From contig CAYJLA010000005.1 of NCBI GenBank assembly GCA_964371305.1, positions 1 through 62,661 on the forward strand: a DNA stretch of 62,661 nucleotides, in the 5' to 3' direction. Positions 9,143 to 17,124 of this stretch are shown in pieces (position 1 is the stretch's first letter; every line of letters begins with the position of its first letter). This DNA is from CAYJLA01 sp964371305. Lineage in GTDB: Bacteria > Bacillota_I > Bacilli_A > RFN20 > CAG-826. A model generated the notes under the pieces. That model was not told where the DNA came from. It saw nothing but the letters and a program-made list of their open reading frames with translations, and ran no database searches. A program made the translations under genes and the position numbers.

Positions 9143-9332
9143 GTCGATGATGAGGAGGTTTAAGACTAACTTTTTCTAAGAGAGTTGTGTAGTGGTGCAA
9201 AACAACAAAAAGTATCTTAATTGTCGCCTTTGAGACTAGAGGAATCTCGTGGTAAGCGTTAATTACAAATTAATTGAGAAAAAAAGTAAGGTGGTACCGC
9301 GATTATTCGCCCTTATCCATCTTTTTTTATTT
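9143..9332 (+). promoter_or_regulatory. T-box riboswitch controlling valS, specifier GUC (Val)
   Basis: A T-box leader of about 190 nt. The distal Stem I element AGAGAGTTG and GTGGTGCAAAACAAC is recognisable at about 9180-9206. The 3' side of Stem I has GTC at 9223-9225 just before GCCTTTGAG, the place where the specifier codon sits, and GUC reads valine. The conserved T-box AAGGTGGTACCGCG is at 9288-9301. Its bulge UGGU (9292-9295) can pair with an ACCA tRNA end, which fits A73 of tRNA-Val. The alternative terminator is listed separately. Uncharged tRNA-Val should stabilise the antiterminator and allow valS transcription; this mechanism is family knowledge, and the elements are read directly. 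Confidence 0.93.
9286..9331 (+). terminator. Regulated terminator of the valS T-box
   Basis: TAAGG at 9287-9291 can pair with CCTTA just past 9310, and GCGA with TCGC closes the tip. A run of T follows (9321-9327). It competes with the antiterminator that contains the T-box sequence. Confidence 0.8.
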
Positions 9333-9346
9333 ATTAGGAGAAAATT

Positions 9347-11935
9347 ATGGCACTTGAAAAGAATTATGATCACAAAAAAGTAGAACTAAACAAAGCTGAT
9401 ACCTGGGAGAAAAATGGGTATTTTACTGCTGGAGATTTAAGTAAGCCTCCTTTTTCCATCGTAATACCTCCACCAAATGTCACAGGTAAACTTCATCTTG
9501 GGCACGCCTTAGATACAATTCCATCAGATATTATAATTAGATATAAAAAGGCAAAAGGCTATGATACATTGTGGGTTCCTGGAATGGATCATGCAGGTAT
9601 TGCTACGCAAGCTAAAGTTTGTCAAAAATTATTAGAAGAAGGTATAGATTACCACGATCTTGGCAGGGAAGGATTTTTAACTAAAGCATGGGAATGGAAA
9701 GATGAATATGCAAAAAATATTAAATCACAATGGAAGGCATTTGGCTTATCTCTTGATTATACTCGTGAAAGATTTACACTTGATGAACAATTAAACAAAG
9801 CAGTTAATAAAGTATTTGTAAATTTATATGAGCAAGGTTTGATTTATCAGGGTTTAAGAGTAATAAATTGGGATCCTGTTCTTCAAACTGCATTAAGTAA
9901 TATTGAAGTTATTCATAAGGACGTTGAAGGTTCGTTTTATTATTTTATATACAAATTAGAAGACGGTAGCGGAGAATTAATAATCGCTACAACAAGACCT
10001 GAAACAATGTTTGGCGATACTGCTGTTTTTGTTAATCCAAAAGATAAGCGTTATAACTCATTTATTGGTAAAAAAGTCATTAATCCAGCGAATGATAAAA
10101 CTATTCCAGTTATGGCAGATGACTATGTTGATATTGAATTTGGTACTGGGGCAATGAAATGTACGCCAGCTCATGATATTAATGACTATAATCTTGGAAA
10201 AAAATATGGATTAGAATTCATCGTGTGTATGAATAAAGATGCTAGTATGAATGATAAATCTGGTAAATATGAAGGTTTAGATAGATATGAATGTCGTAAG
10301 CAACTAGTACAAGATATCAAAGAAAAAGGACTTTTTGTTAAAATTGAAAAAATTTCTCATTCAGTAGCACACAGTGAAAGAAGTGGTTGTGTTGTTGAAC
10401 CGTACTTATCAAAACAATGGTTTGTTAAAATGGAACCATTAGCAAAGAAATCTCTAGAACTACAAAGCGGTGAAAATGCTATTAATTTCTACCCAGATAG
10501 ATTTAAGAATACACTAAACAGATGGTTAGAAAATCTCGATGATTGGTGTATTTCAAGACAATTATGGTGGGGGCATAGAATACCTGTTTATTATCATAAT
10601 GATACTGGTAATATCGTAGTTAGTGAATTACCACCAAAAGATATCGAAAACTATACACAAGATGAAGACGTTTTAGACACATGGTTTTCTAGTGGACTAT
10701 GGCCATTTACAACTTTAGGTTGGCCTGAGAAGACTAGTGATTACGAAAGGTATTTTCCGACTTCACTGATGGTTACAGGTTATGATATTATTTTCTTCTG
10801 GGTTGCAAGAATGATTTTCCAATCTCTTAATGCAACAGGATTACCGCCATTTAAAGATGTGTTGATTCATGGTTTAGTAAGAGATGTTCATGGTAAAAAG
10901 ATGTCAAAATCTTCTAATAATGGTGTTGAACCATTAGAAATAATCGAAAAATATGGCGCTGATGCAATGCGCTATTATTTAACAACTTCAGCTTCACCAG
11001 GTTTAGATATGAGATATGAGGTTGAAAAAATTGATAGTGCACATAATTACTTAAATAAAATTTGGAATTCGGCTAGATATGTTTTAGAAAACATTGGTGA
11101 AGGTTTTGAACCAGCAACAATTAATTACAGCGAATTAAATTATTTAGACAAATATATATTAATAAAACTTGATGAAACAGTTAAAAATGTAACGAATGCA
11201 ATGGATAAATATGAATTTGGTGGAGCTTCAACATACTTATATAATTTTGTATACGATGAATTCTGTTCATTTTATTTAGAAATGTCAAAAGTGTCTATGG
11301 CAAAAGAAGACAATCACAATACTAAGCAAGTATTATATAAAGTGCTTAAAGCTATTATTTTAATGATCTATCCATATGCTCCATTTATTTCCGAAGAAAT
11401 ATATTTATCTCTTCCTAAACATTTAGATTCAATTATGCTAGAAACTTATCCAGAAGTAAGTAATTTAAATGATAAAATAGTTGTTAATAATGTTGAACTT
11501 CTCTCAGGCATGATCAAAGACATTCGTAATTATAAAGTTGAACAAAAACTTGCCCCTAATGCACCTGTAGAGATTACTATTTGCACAAAAGATGGATTAT
11601 TTAATCATTTTGAAACTTACTTAAAAAGGTTTACTTTCGCTAAAAATATTCAAGTTGTTGAAACGTTTGTAGAAGATTCAATAAATACATTCTTTGTATA
11701 TCCAAATGTTACAATGATTGTAAGCGATGGACAAAGCAGTGAAGAAATTTTAGCTAAAATAAATAAAGAATTAGAACTATTAGATAAAGAAATTTTAAGA
11801 GTAGAAAATATGTTAAAAAATGAAAATTTCGTTTCAAAAGCACCTGCTGCAAAGATAGATGTTGAAAAAGATAAATTAGCAAATTTTACTGCAAAACGTC
11901 AATCTTTATTAGAAAAAAAATCAAAAATTAATTAG
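9347..11935 (+). CDS. valS: Valyl-tRNA synthetase
   Basis: An 862-residue class I synthetase that charges tRNA-Val and edits Thr. P-P-P-N-V-T-G-K at 41-48 leads into H-L-G-H at 50-53, and K-M-S-K-S is at 518-522. The editing domain is between them, and the C-terminal coiled-coil arm is at the end (about 800-862). The PPP stretch is the invariant ValRS triple proline and is of interest because EF-P in this window is atypical. AGGAG precedes the ATG. Expression is controlled by the T-box in front. No terminator is visible after the gene, so transcription may run into the small peptide gene and radC. Confidence 0.98.
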   Translation: MALEKNYDHKKVELNKADTWEKNGYFTAGDLSKPPFSIVIPPPNVTGKLHLGHALDTIPSDIIIRYKKAKGYDTLWVPGMDHAGIATQAKVCQKLLEEGIDYHDLGREGFLTKAWEWKDEYAKNIKSQWKAFGLSLDYTRERFTLDEQLNKAVNKVFVNLYEQGLIYQGLRVINWDPVLQTALSNIEVIHKDVEGSFYYFIYKLEDGSGELIIATTRPETMFGDTAVFVNPKDKRYNSFIGKKVINPANDKTIPVMADDYVDIEFGTGAMKCTPAHDINDYNLGKKYGLEFIVCMNKDASMNDKSGKYEGLDRYECRKQLVQDIKEKGLFVKIEKISHSVAHSERSGCVVEPYLSKQWFVKMEPLAKKSLELQSGENAINFYPDRFKNTLNRWLENLDDWCISRQLWWGHRIPVYYHNDTGNIVVSELPPKDIENYTQDEDVLDTWFSSGLWPFTTLGWPEKTSDYERYFPTSLMVTGYDIIFFWVARMIFQSLNATGLPPFKDVLIHGLVRDVHGKKMSKSSNNGVEPLEIIEKYGADAMRYYLTTSASPGLDMRYEVEKIDSAHNYLNKIWNSARYVLENIGEGFEPATINYSELNYLDKYILIKLDETVKNVTNAMDKYEFGGASTYLYNFVYDEFCSFYLEMSKVSMAKEDNHNTKQVLYKVLKAIILMIYPYAPFISEEIYLSLPKHLDSIMLETYPEVSNLNDKIVVNNVELLSGMIKDIRNYKVEQKLAPNAPVEITICTKDGLFNHFETYLKRFTFAKNIQVVETFVEDSINTFFVYPNVTMIVSDGQSSEEILAKINKELELLDKEILRVENMLKNENFVSKAPAAKIDVEKDKLANFTAKRQSLLEKKSKIN

Positions 11936-11953
11936 CTATTTATATTTTTTTCA

Positions 11954-11973
11954 CCTTACTAGTGGTAAGGAGG
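11954..11973 (+). promoter_or_regulatory. Hairpin over the ribosome binding site of the 60-residue peptide gene
   Basis: CCTTAC (11954-11959) can pair with GTAAGG (11965-11970), covering most of the Shine-Dalgarno AAGGAGG (11967-11973) in front of the ATG at 11979. The T-run before it and the lack of a T-run after it argue against an ordinary terminator for the + strand. It may tune translation. Confidence 0.4.
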
Positions 11974-11978
11974 TAGAT

Positions 11979-12161
11979 ATGAAAAGAATAAAATTAGATG
12001 ATACACAATTAGATAATATAAAGACGGGTGAAGCGTTTTCACTAACGGCGGTAATGGCCATTTTAGCTATAGGATTGGTTATAATTATTATGTACAAATT
12101 ATTTACAAGTCAAAATGGTGAAGCTGCTATCCCAGGCGGCTTCGAATTCGAATGGAATTAA
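11979..12161 (+). CDS. Small leader-like membrane peptide upstream of radC
   Basis: A 60-residue protein with a strong AAGGAGG site. The first 17 residues are charged (KRIKLDDTQLDNIKTG) and resemble the leader of double-glycine-type secreted peptides (hydrophobics spaced L..L..I before a G pair), although the pair here is Thr-Gly. Residues about 20-42 form one membrane helix. The tail has a P-G-G-F-E-F-E-W element at 52-59. I do not know the family and assign no function. Its TAA overlaps the radC ATG (TAATG at 12159-12163), so the two are made together. A structural small membrane protein is the alternative to a processed peptide. Confidence 0.7.
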   Translation: MKRIKLDDTQLDNIKTGEAFSLTAVMAILAIGLVIIIMYKLFTSQNGEAAIPGGFEFEWN

Positions 12162-12835
12162 TGGCTATAAAAATTAAAGATATTCCTATACTTGAAAGAC
12201 CAAGAGAAAAGGCTATAAGATACGGCATTGATTCATTGTCCAATATTGAATTGCTTGCTATTGTTATTGGTAGTGGAATAAGAGGTTTTAGTGCAATTGA
12301 TATAGCAACACAATTATTCGTTGAATACGGAAGTTTTTTTGGAATGATGGAATCAAATACGAACGAATTTATTGACATAGAAGGCATTAATAAAGTATGT
12401 TCTTTAAAGTTGAAGGCCACATTTGAAATTGTTCGTAGAAGTGCTTATAACTATAGGGAAACAAAACTAGAAAAAATCGAATGTCTAAAGAGAAAATATG
12501 TTGCTTTATTAAGTGGTTATAAACATGAAGTATTGGTGATAGTAACACTTAACAAAATGAACAACATTTTATGTGAAAAAAAATTATATAAAGGTACAAA
12601 AACCACTATGACCATTGTCTTAGATGATTTAATAGATTTTGTTAATCAACAGAGAGGAAGTAAGTTTATTTTATTCCATAATCACCCAAGTGGAGATTGT
12701 ACACCAAGTATTCAAGATCTAAATATTACATATAGACTTAAAGAAATTGTTAAAAAAATTGGTAAAGAACTCTATGACCATATCATTATAAGTAATAGTA
12801 ATTATTTCTCGATGAAATCTAATAATTTGATTTAA
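12161..12835 (+). CDS. radC: RadC family JAMM/MPN+ domain protein
   Basis: A 224-residue protein of standard RadC length. The N-terminal helix-hairpin-helix-like part opens IPILERPREKA and continues with ELLAIVIGSG. The C-terminal JAMM metalloprotease-like domain has the complete H-N-H-P-S-G-D-C-T-P-S-I-Q-D motif (HxH, seven residues, SxxD). The cellular role of RadC is unsettled; the old DNA-repair assignment is not supported for most members. I choose the ATG at 12161 over one at 12152 because it forms the TAATG overlap with the preceding gene and gives the usual N-terminus. It lies between valS and the L21 leader. Confidence 0.92.
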   Translation: MAIKIKDIPILERPREKAIRYGIDSLSNIELLAIVIGSGIRGFSAIDIATQLFVEYGSFFGMMESNTNEFIDIEGINKVCSLKLKATFEIVRRSAYNYRETKLEKIECLKRKYVALLSGYKHEVLVIVTLNKMNNILCEKKLYKGTKTTMTIVLDDLIDFVNQQRGSKFILFHNHPSGDCTPSIQDLNITYRLKEIVKKIGKELYDHIIISNSNYFSMKSNNLI

Positions 12836-12912
12836 CAGAAGTTACTCATGCTATAAATTTATGATAACTATGTTAAATTTGGTAAATATCTGTAAATTTA
12901 CAATATTTTTTC

Positions 12913-12941
12913 TTGCATAGTTAGTATGTAATTGATATTAT
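12913..12941 (+). promoter_or_regulatory. Promoter of rplU-prp-rpmA
   Basis: TTGCAT (12913-12918), 17-nt spacer, TATTAT (12936-12941). Start expected near 12948, giving a leader of about 100 nt. Confidence 0.6.
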
Positions 12942-12947
12942 ACTAAT

Positions 12948-13048
12948 GTTGTTGCCTCACTAGCTTCAACCGCATAGAACAGGTTTCTCAAATGATTAAT
13001 AATCTACCTTAATAGCGAGTATAAGTGATTTAAAAAGGAGGTAATAAA
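12948..13048 (+). promoter_or_regulatory. Probable ribosomal protein L21 leader
   Basis: About 100 nt of untranslated leader between the promoter and rplU, of higher complexity than neighbouring spacers (CCTCACTAGCTTCAACCGC). TCACT (12957-12961) can pair with AGTGA (13024-13028), closing the leader just before the AAGGAGG site. Firmicutes rplU operons commonly carry a conserved structured L21 leader used for feedback by a ribosomal protein. Assignment rests on position, length and this pairing, not on a covariance-model match. Confidence 0.55.
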
Positions 13049-13357
13049 ATGTACGCAATTATCGAAACAGGCGGAAAGCAAGTTCGTGTAGAAGTTGGAC
13101 AAAAAATTTGGGTCGAAAAACTCGACGTAAATGCAGACGAACAATACACATTTGAAAAAGTACTTCTTGTTAGCGACAAAAAAGTTACTGTTGGTAGCCC
13201 ATTTGTAAAAGGTGCAACTGTTGTAGCTAAAGTTGAAAAACAAGGAAAAAGTAAAAAAATTAGAGTATTTACTTACAAATCAAAAGCTAATGTCCGTCGT
13301 ACAAAAGGACATCGTCAACCATATACATGTCTAACAATCGAAGCTATTAATGCATAA
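13049..13357 (+). CDS. rplU: 50S ribosomal protein L21
   Basis: A 102-residue protein with the typical opening MYAIIETGGKQ and the C-terminal RRTKGHRQP signature that contacts 23S rRNA. AAAGGAGG precedes the start. First gene of the conserved Firmicutes trio rplU-prp-rpmA, 2 nt from the next start. Probably under the leader in front of it. Confidence 0.98.
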   Translation: MYAIIETGGKQVRVEVGQKIWVEKLDVNADEQYTFEKVLLVSDKKVTVGSPFVKGATVVAKVEKQGKSKKIRVFTYKSKANVRRTKGHRQPYTCLTIEAINA

Positions 13358-13359
13358 TT

Positions 13360-13674
13360 ATGATTACTGTAACTGTATTGAAGTTAAATAATCAAATCAA
13401 AGAACTATTAGTAGTTGGTCATGCTGAAAGCGCACCTAAAGGTCAAGACCTTGTGTGTAGTGCTGTATCGGCAATAGTAACTGGTGGATTAAATGCATTA
13501 TCTAATCCAAATCAGTTCGAAATTAAAATGAAAAGTGGACATGTTCACTTAAAAGCAAATGAAGTTATTGCTAAAGAAGATGAAGTCGTATTGAATACAA
13601 TTTTGATTCAATTACAAACAATCGAGGAGTCTTATGGCAAATACCTTCAAATTAAAATGAAAGGAGATCATTAA
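13360..13674 (+). CDS. prp: Prp, cysteine protease that trims ribosomal protein L27
   Basis: A 104-residue protein (YsxB/Prp family). The catalytic His21 in V-G-H-A-E-S and Cys33 in D-L-V-C-S-A-V-S-A are both present. Prp removes the N-terminal extension of L27 in Firmicutes, an essential step there. It sits between rplU and rpmA as expected, and the downstream L27 keeps the matching cleavage site. Its 3' end carries the AAAGGAG site for rpmA. Confidence 0.95.
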   Translation: MITVTVLKLNNQIKELLVVGHAESAPKGQDLVCSAVSAIVTGGLNALSNPNQFEIKMKSGHVHLKANEVIAKEDEVVLNTILIQLQTIEESYGKYLQIKMKGDH

Positions 13675-13675
13675 A

Positions 13676-13957
13676 ATGTTATTTAAATTAAATCTTCAAC
13701 TCTTTGCTTCTAAAAAGGGTGTTGGTTCAACAAAGAACGGCCGTGATTCTCATAGTAAACGTTTAGGTGCTAAAAAATCTGATGGACAATTCGCAACAGC
13801 GGGTTCAATATTATATCGTCAAAGAGGAACAAAAGTATATCCAGGAACTAACGCAATGCGTGGTGGAGATGATACAATCTTTTGTACAATTGATGGCATC
13901 GTTCGTTTCGAAAGAATGGGCAAAAATAAAACAAAAGTAAGTGTTTACGCAAAGTAA
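13676..13957 (+). CDS. rpmA: 50S ribosomal protein L27 with cleavable N-terminal extension
   Basis: A 93-residue protein whose N-terminus L-N-L-Q-L-F-A-S-K-K-G carries the Prp recognition motif; cleavage is expected after Phe10, exposing the AS-KKG tail that reaches the peptidyl transferase centre. The core (GSTKNGRDSHSKRLG and so on) is standard. It starts 1 nt after prp with AAAGGAG inside the prp end. A strong terminator follows. Confidence 0.98.
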   Translation: MLFKLNLQLFASKKGVGSTKNGRDSHSKRLGAKKSDGQFATAGSILYRQRGTKVYPGTNAMRGGDDTIFCTIDGIVRFERMGKNKTKVSVYAK

Positions 13958-13975
13958 TTACTAAAACCAAATGAT

Positions 13976-14001
13976 AAGACCACAAACTTTGTGGTCTTTT
14001 A
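13976..14001 (+). terminator. Rho-independent terminator of rplU-prp-rpmA
   Basis: AAGACCACA (13976-13984) pairs with TGTGGTCTT (13990-13998), loop AACTT, then TT. Confidence 0.9.
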
Positions 14002-14038
14002 TTATAATTATAGTATAATAAAGTAAAGGAGTTGTTGT

Positions 14039-15010
14039 ATGAAAAGTAAAATTTCAATAGTTATACCAGCCTATAATGAACAAGAAGTTATAGAGTTATT
14101 TTTAGACAAATTACATGAGGTTTTAAATAATATAAAATCGTATGTTTTTGAAGTTATTCTTGTTAATGATGGCAGTAAAGATTCAACACTTGAAATAATT
14201 ACACAACTTCAAGAAAGCAAGTACAAAGACTTAGTGATTGTTAATTTATCAAGAAATTTTGGCCATGAATCAGCTGTAAGTGCTGGACTTAACGTGGCAA
14301 CTGGTGATGCAGTTATTCCTATGGATGCCGATATGCAAGATCCACCAACAGTTATTCCCTTATTGATTGAAAAATACGAAGAAGGTTTTGAAGTTGTTAA
14401 TGCAAAAAGAGTTGATAGACAAAAAGACTCTTTTATGAAAAGAACAACAGCTAGTATCTTTTACAAAATTATTGCAAATTGGTCAGGTAAAGTAAAAGTT
14501 CCTGAGAACGTTGGTCATTTTAGACTTATTTCCAGAAGAGTGCTAGATCAAGTTAATTCACTTGAAGAAGTATCTAGAGTTTTTAGGGTTCAAGTCCCAT
14601 ATATTGGCTTCAAAACTACTGAAGTACCTTTTATTCGTGAAGAACGTGCAAAAGGTGTTTCGCATTATAATTATAAATCGATGACTAAACTTGCGCTTGA
14701 TAGCATTATCACAACAACAACAGAACCACTAAAATATATTACATCTGTTGCAGTTATGCTAAGTATAGTTACTTTTTTAAGTATCACTGGTGAAATAGCG
14801 GTTTTAATTAGTGATATTTGTGTTAGAAGTTTTGAATTATCTCAGCTATACTATGTAGGTTGGTCTATAGTAAATGTTCTTCTAATTATTGGAGCATGTA
14901 TTATGATCTCTTTAGGTATAATTTCACAATACAACGCTAGAGCGTTTGCAGAAGCACAAAGAAGGCCGATGTTTATTATAGATTACGTAAAAAGAAACGA
15001 GAACAAATAA
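14039..15010 (+). CDS. Family 2 glycosyltransferase, polyprenyl-phosphate type
   Basis: A 323-residue membrane glycosyltransferase. The GT-A domain (about 1-225) opens ISIVIPAYNEQEVI and has the D-A-D-M-Q-D-P-P metal and sugar-nucleotide motif. The C-terminal part has two membrane helices (about 236-262 and 275-300). This DPM1/GtrB-like plan transfers a sugar from a nucleotide donor to undecaprenyl phosphate, usually for glycolipid or surface decoration. AAAGGAG precedes the ATG, and TATAAT at 14014-14019 is a possible -10. The stop overlaps obgE (TAATG). The sugar cannot be inferred. Confidence 0.88.
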   Translation: MKSKISIVIPAYNEQEVIELFLDKLHEVLNNIKSYVFEVILVNDGSKDSTLEIITQLQESKYKDLVIVNLSRNFGHESAVSAGLNVATGDAVIPMDADMQDPPTVIPLLIEKYEEGFEVVNAKRVDRQKDSFMKRTTASIFYKIIANWSGKVKVPENVGHFRLISRRVLDQVNSLEEVSRVFRVQVPYIGFKTTEVPFIREERAKGVSHYNYKSMTKLALDSIITTTTEPLKYITSVAVMLSIVTFLSITGEIAVLISDICVRSFELSQLYYVGWSIVNVLLIIGACIMISLGIISQYNARAFAEAQRRPMFIIDYVKRNENK

Positions 15011-16287
15011 TGTCATTTATAGATAGAGCAGTAGTTGAAATAAGATCTGGTAAAGGTGGCGATGGAATGATCGCTTTTCACCGTGAAAAATATGTAGATA
15101 AAGGTGGCCCAAGTGGCGGTAACGGCGGAAGAGGGGCAACGATATTTTTTGTTGCATCTGGCAGCGTTAACACATTAATTAACTTTAGATTTTCCAAAAC
15201 TATTATTGGAGAAGACGGAGGAAAAGGTTTAACTAAAAATCGTTACGGCAGAGCAGCTAAAGACATTTATGTTAAAGTTCCAATTGGCACTGTAATAATT
15301 GATGAAGAAACAGGTAAAATAATCGCTGATTTAAATATAGATGGAAAAGAAGCGTTAGTTGCAAAAGGTGGTAGAGGTGGAAGAGGAAATGCCTGTTTTA
15401 AATCTTCTAGAAATAAAGTACCACGAATTGCAGAAAATGGATTACCTGGGGTAACTAAAAGAGTTATTTTAGAAATGAAATTGCTCGCTGATGTTGGGTT
15501 AGTTGGTTATCCAAGTGTAGGTAAATCAACATTATTATCAGTAGTATCGAGCGCAACTCCAGAAATTGCAGATTATCCTTTTACAACTTTGGTGCCTAAT
15601 CTTGGCGTCGTTAGAATAAATGATTTTGATTCCTTTGTTCTTGCCGATCTACCTGGACTTATAGAAGGAGCTTCTACAGGAAAAGGATTAGGTTTTGTAT
15701 TTTTAAGACATATTGAAAGATGTAAGGTTCTTGTTCATGTTGTATCTATGGAAGAAGGTAGAAATGCGTTTGAGGATTATCAAAATATAAATAAAGAACT
15801 AGAATTATATAAACTTAATTTATTATCTAAACCTATGATTATAGTTGCAAGTAAAATGGATGAAGAAGGTGCAGAAAAACGACTTCAAGAATTTAAGAAA
15901 AAAGTTAACAAAGATGTATATCCAATTAGTGCTTTAGTACATGATGGTTTAAAAGAGTTAATGTATGAATGTTTTAATACACTAAAACAAACTCAAGATG
16001 TAGTTGTTTTTGATGAAGATACTAATAGCAAATATAAAGAATATAATGCTTACGAAGAAAACAAAGATGTTTTCGATATTGTAAGAGTGAAATCCAATGT
16101 TTGGAGAATTGTTGGAGAAGGTGTCGTAAGAACTTATAAACTAATTAACATTTCAACTGAGGAAGGAATGTTGCGTCTAATAACTTATTTAAGAAAAATA
16201 GGTGTAGATGAAAGACTTGAAGAATTAGGGGCAAAAGATGGAGATGAAGTAGTACTTTGTGACTTCACTTTTGAATATTTTGCATAA
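15010..16287 (+). CDS. obgE: GTPase ObgE/CgtA
   Basis: A 425-residue protein with the glycine-rich Obg domain (1-158, many GG pairs such as GGPSGGNGGRG), a GTPase domain with G-Y-P-S-V-G-K-S at 166-173 and DLPGLIEGA (G3), and the Firmicutes-type C-terminal OCT domain (about 350-425). It binds the 50S subunit and links assembly to GTP/ppGpp levels. Start overlaps the glycosyltransferase stop; its own stop overlaps nadE (TAATG), making a tightly coupled row. Confidence 0.97.
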   Translation: MSFIDRAVVEIRSGKGGDGMIAFHREKYVDKGGPSGGNGGRGATIFFVASGSVNTLINFRFSKTIIGEDGGKGLTKNRYGRAAKDIYVKVPIGTVIIDEETGKIIADLNIDGKEALVAKGGRGGRGNACFKSSRNKVPRIAENGLPGVTKRVILEMKLLADVGLVGYPSVGKSTLLSVVSSATPEIADYPFTTLVPNLGVVRINDFDSFVLADLPGLIEGASTGKGLGFVFLRHIERCKVLVHVVSMEEGRNAFEDYQNINKELELYKLNLLSKPMIIVASKMDEEGAEKRLQEFKKKVNKDVYPISALVHDGLKELMYECFNTLKQTQDVVVFDEDTNSKYKEYNAYEENKDVFDIVRVKSNVWRIVGEGVVRTYKLINISTEEGMLRLITYLRKIGVDERLEELGAKDGDEVVLCDFTFEYFA

Positions 16288-17027
16288 TGAAACTAGATGT
16301 ATATTTAAAACAAGTAGAAAAATTTCTGCAAGAATACTTAGAGACTACAAAATGTAGTGGATACGTTCTTGGTGTAAGTGGAGGAATTGATTCTTCTGCC
16401 GTACTAGCTATAACATTAAAAGCAGTTGGAAAAGAAAAGATACATTGTTTAATTATGCCATGCCTTTCTAATCCTGCAGATAAAGAAGATGCAATTAAGT
16501 TATGCAAACATTTCGGTGTTGCTTATGATATCGTCGACTTATCTAATACATATAATACAATTGCTTCAACTTTAGAAGTAAACAATAAATTCTCGCAATT
16601 ATCGATGATTAATGTGAAAGTTAGATTAAGAATGGTTACTTTATACGCGTATGCTCAAAATATGAATAGGTTGGTTTTAGGAACTGATAACCTTGATGAA
16701 TCATATGTAGGTTATTTTACTAAATATGGCGATGGTGGCGTTGATCTTTTACCAATTAAACACCTTGTAAAACGTGAAGTAAGAGAAGCCGCAAGACTTT
16801 ATAATGTGCCTGAATACTTAGTCAACCGCATTCCTACTGCAGGTTTATTTGAAGGTCAAACTGATGAAACTGAATTAAAAGTAACTTATGATCAATTAGA
16901 TGATTACCTATTGGGTAAAGAAATTCCTCAACCTGCAAAAGAAAGAATTGAGTATTTGCATAAAGTAAGTCAACATAAGCGTGACGAAATACCATCTCCA
17001 AAGATGTATTGCCGAGATGAAGAATAA
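16287..17027 (+). CDS. nadE: NH3-dependent NAD+ synthetase
   Basis: A 246-residue enzyme that amidates nicotinate adenine dinucleotide to NAD+. The PP-loop S-G-G-I-D-S-S is at 31-37, and the TDNLDES and GDGGVDLLP segments that bind substrate are intact. There is no glutaminase domain, so it depends on ammonia. Coupled to obgE by TAATG. With nadD at 39826-40824 it covers the last two steps of NAD synthesis. Confidence 0.97.
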   Translation: MKLDVYLKQVEKFLQEYLETTKCSGYVLGVSGGIDSSAVLAITLKAVGKEKIHCLIMPCLSNPADKEDAIKLCKHFGVAYDIVDLSNTYNTIASTLEVNNKFSQLSMINVKVRLRMVTLYAYAQNMNRLVLGTDNLDESYVGYFTKYGDGGVDLLPIKHLVKREVREAARLYNVPEYLVNRIPTAGLFEGQTDETELKVTYDQLDDYLLGKEIPQPAKERIEYLHKVSQHKRDEIPSPKMYCRDEE

Positions 17028-17109
17028 CAATAACTTACCGATTATAATTACATTTTTAGTTTCTTTTTTCATTGTTTTAGCCCTTATTTTTCTTTTTGTC
17101 CTTATATAA
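17017..17109 (+). CDS. Possible 30-residue single-span membrane peptide
   Basis: ATG at 17017 lies inside the last codons of nadE, and the frame runs 30 codons to TAA at 17107-17109. The product is MKNNNNLPI followed by about 20 continuous hydrophobic residues rich in Ile, Leu and Phe, a clean membrane helix with N-in charge. There is no separate Shine-Dalgarno, so translation would depend on coupling to nadE. It fills the whole nadE-ruvA gap. No family recognised; a chance frame in AT-rich DNA is possible. Confidence 0.4.
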   Translation: MKNNNNLPIIITFLVSFFIVLALIFLFVLI

Positions 17110-17124
17110 GTACTAAGAGGTAAA

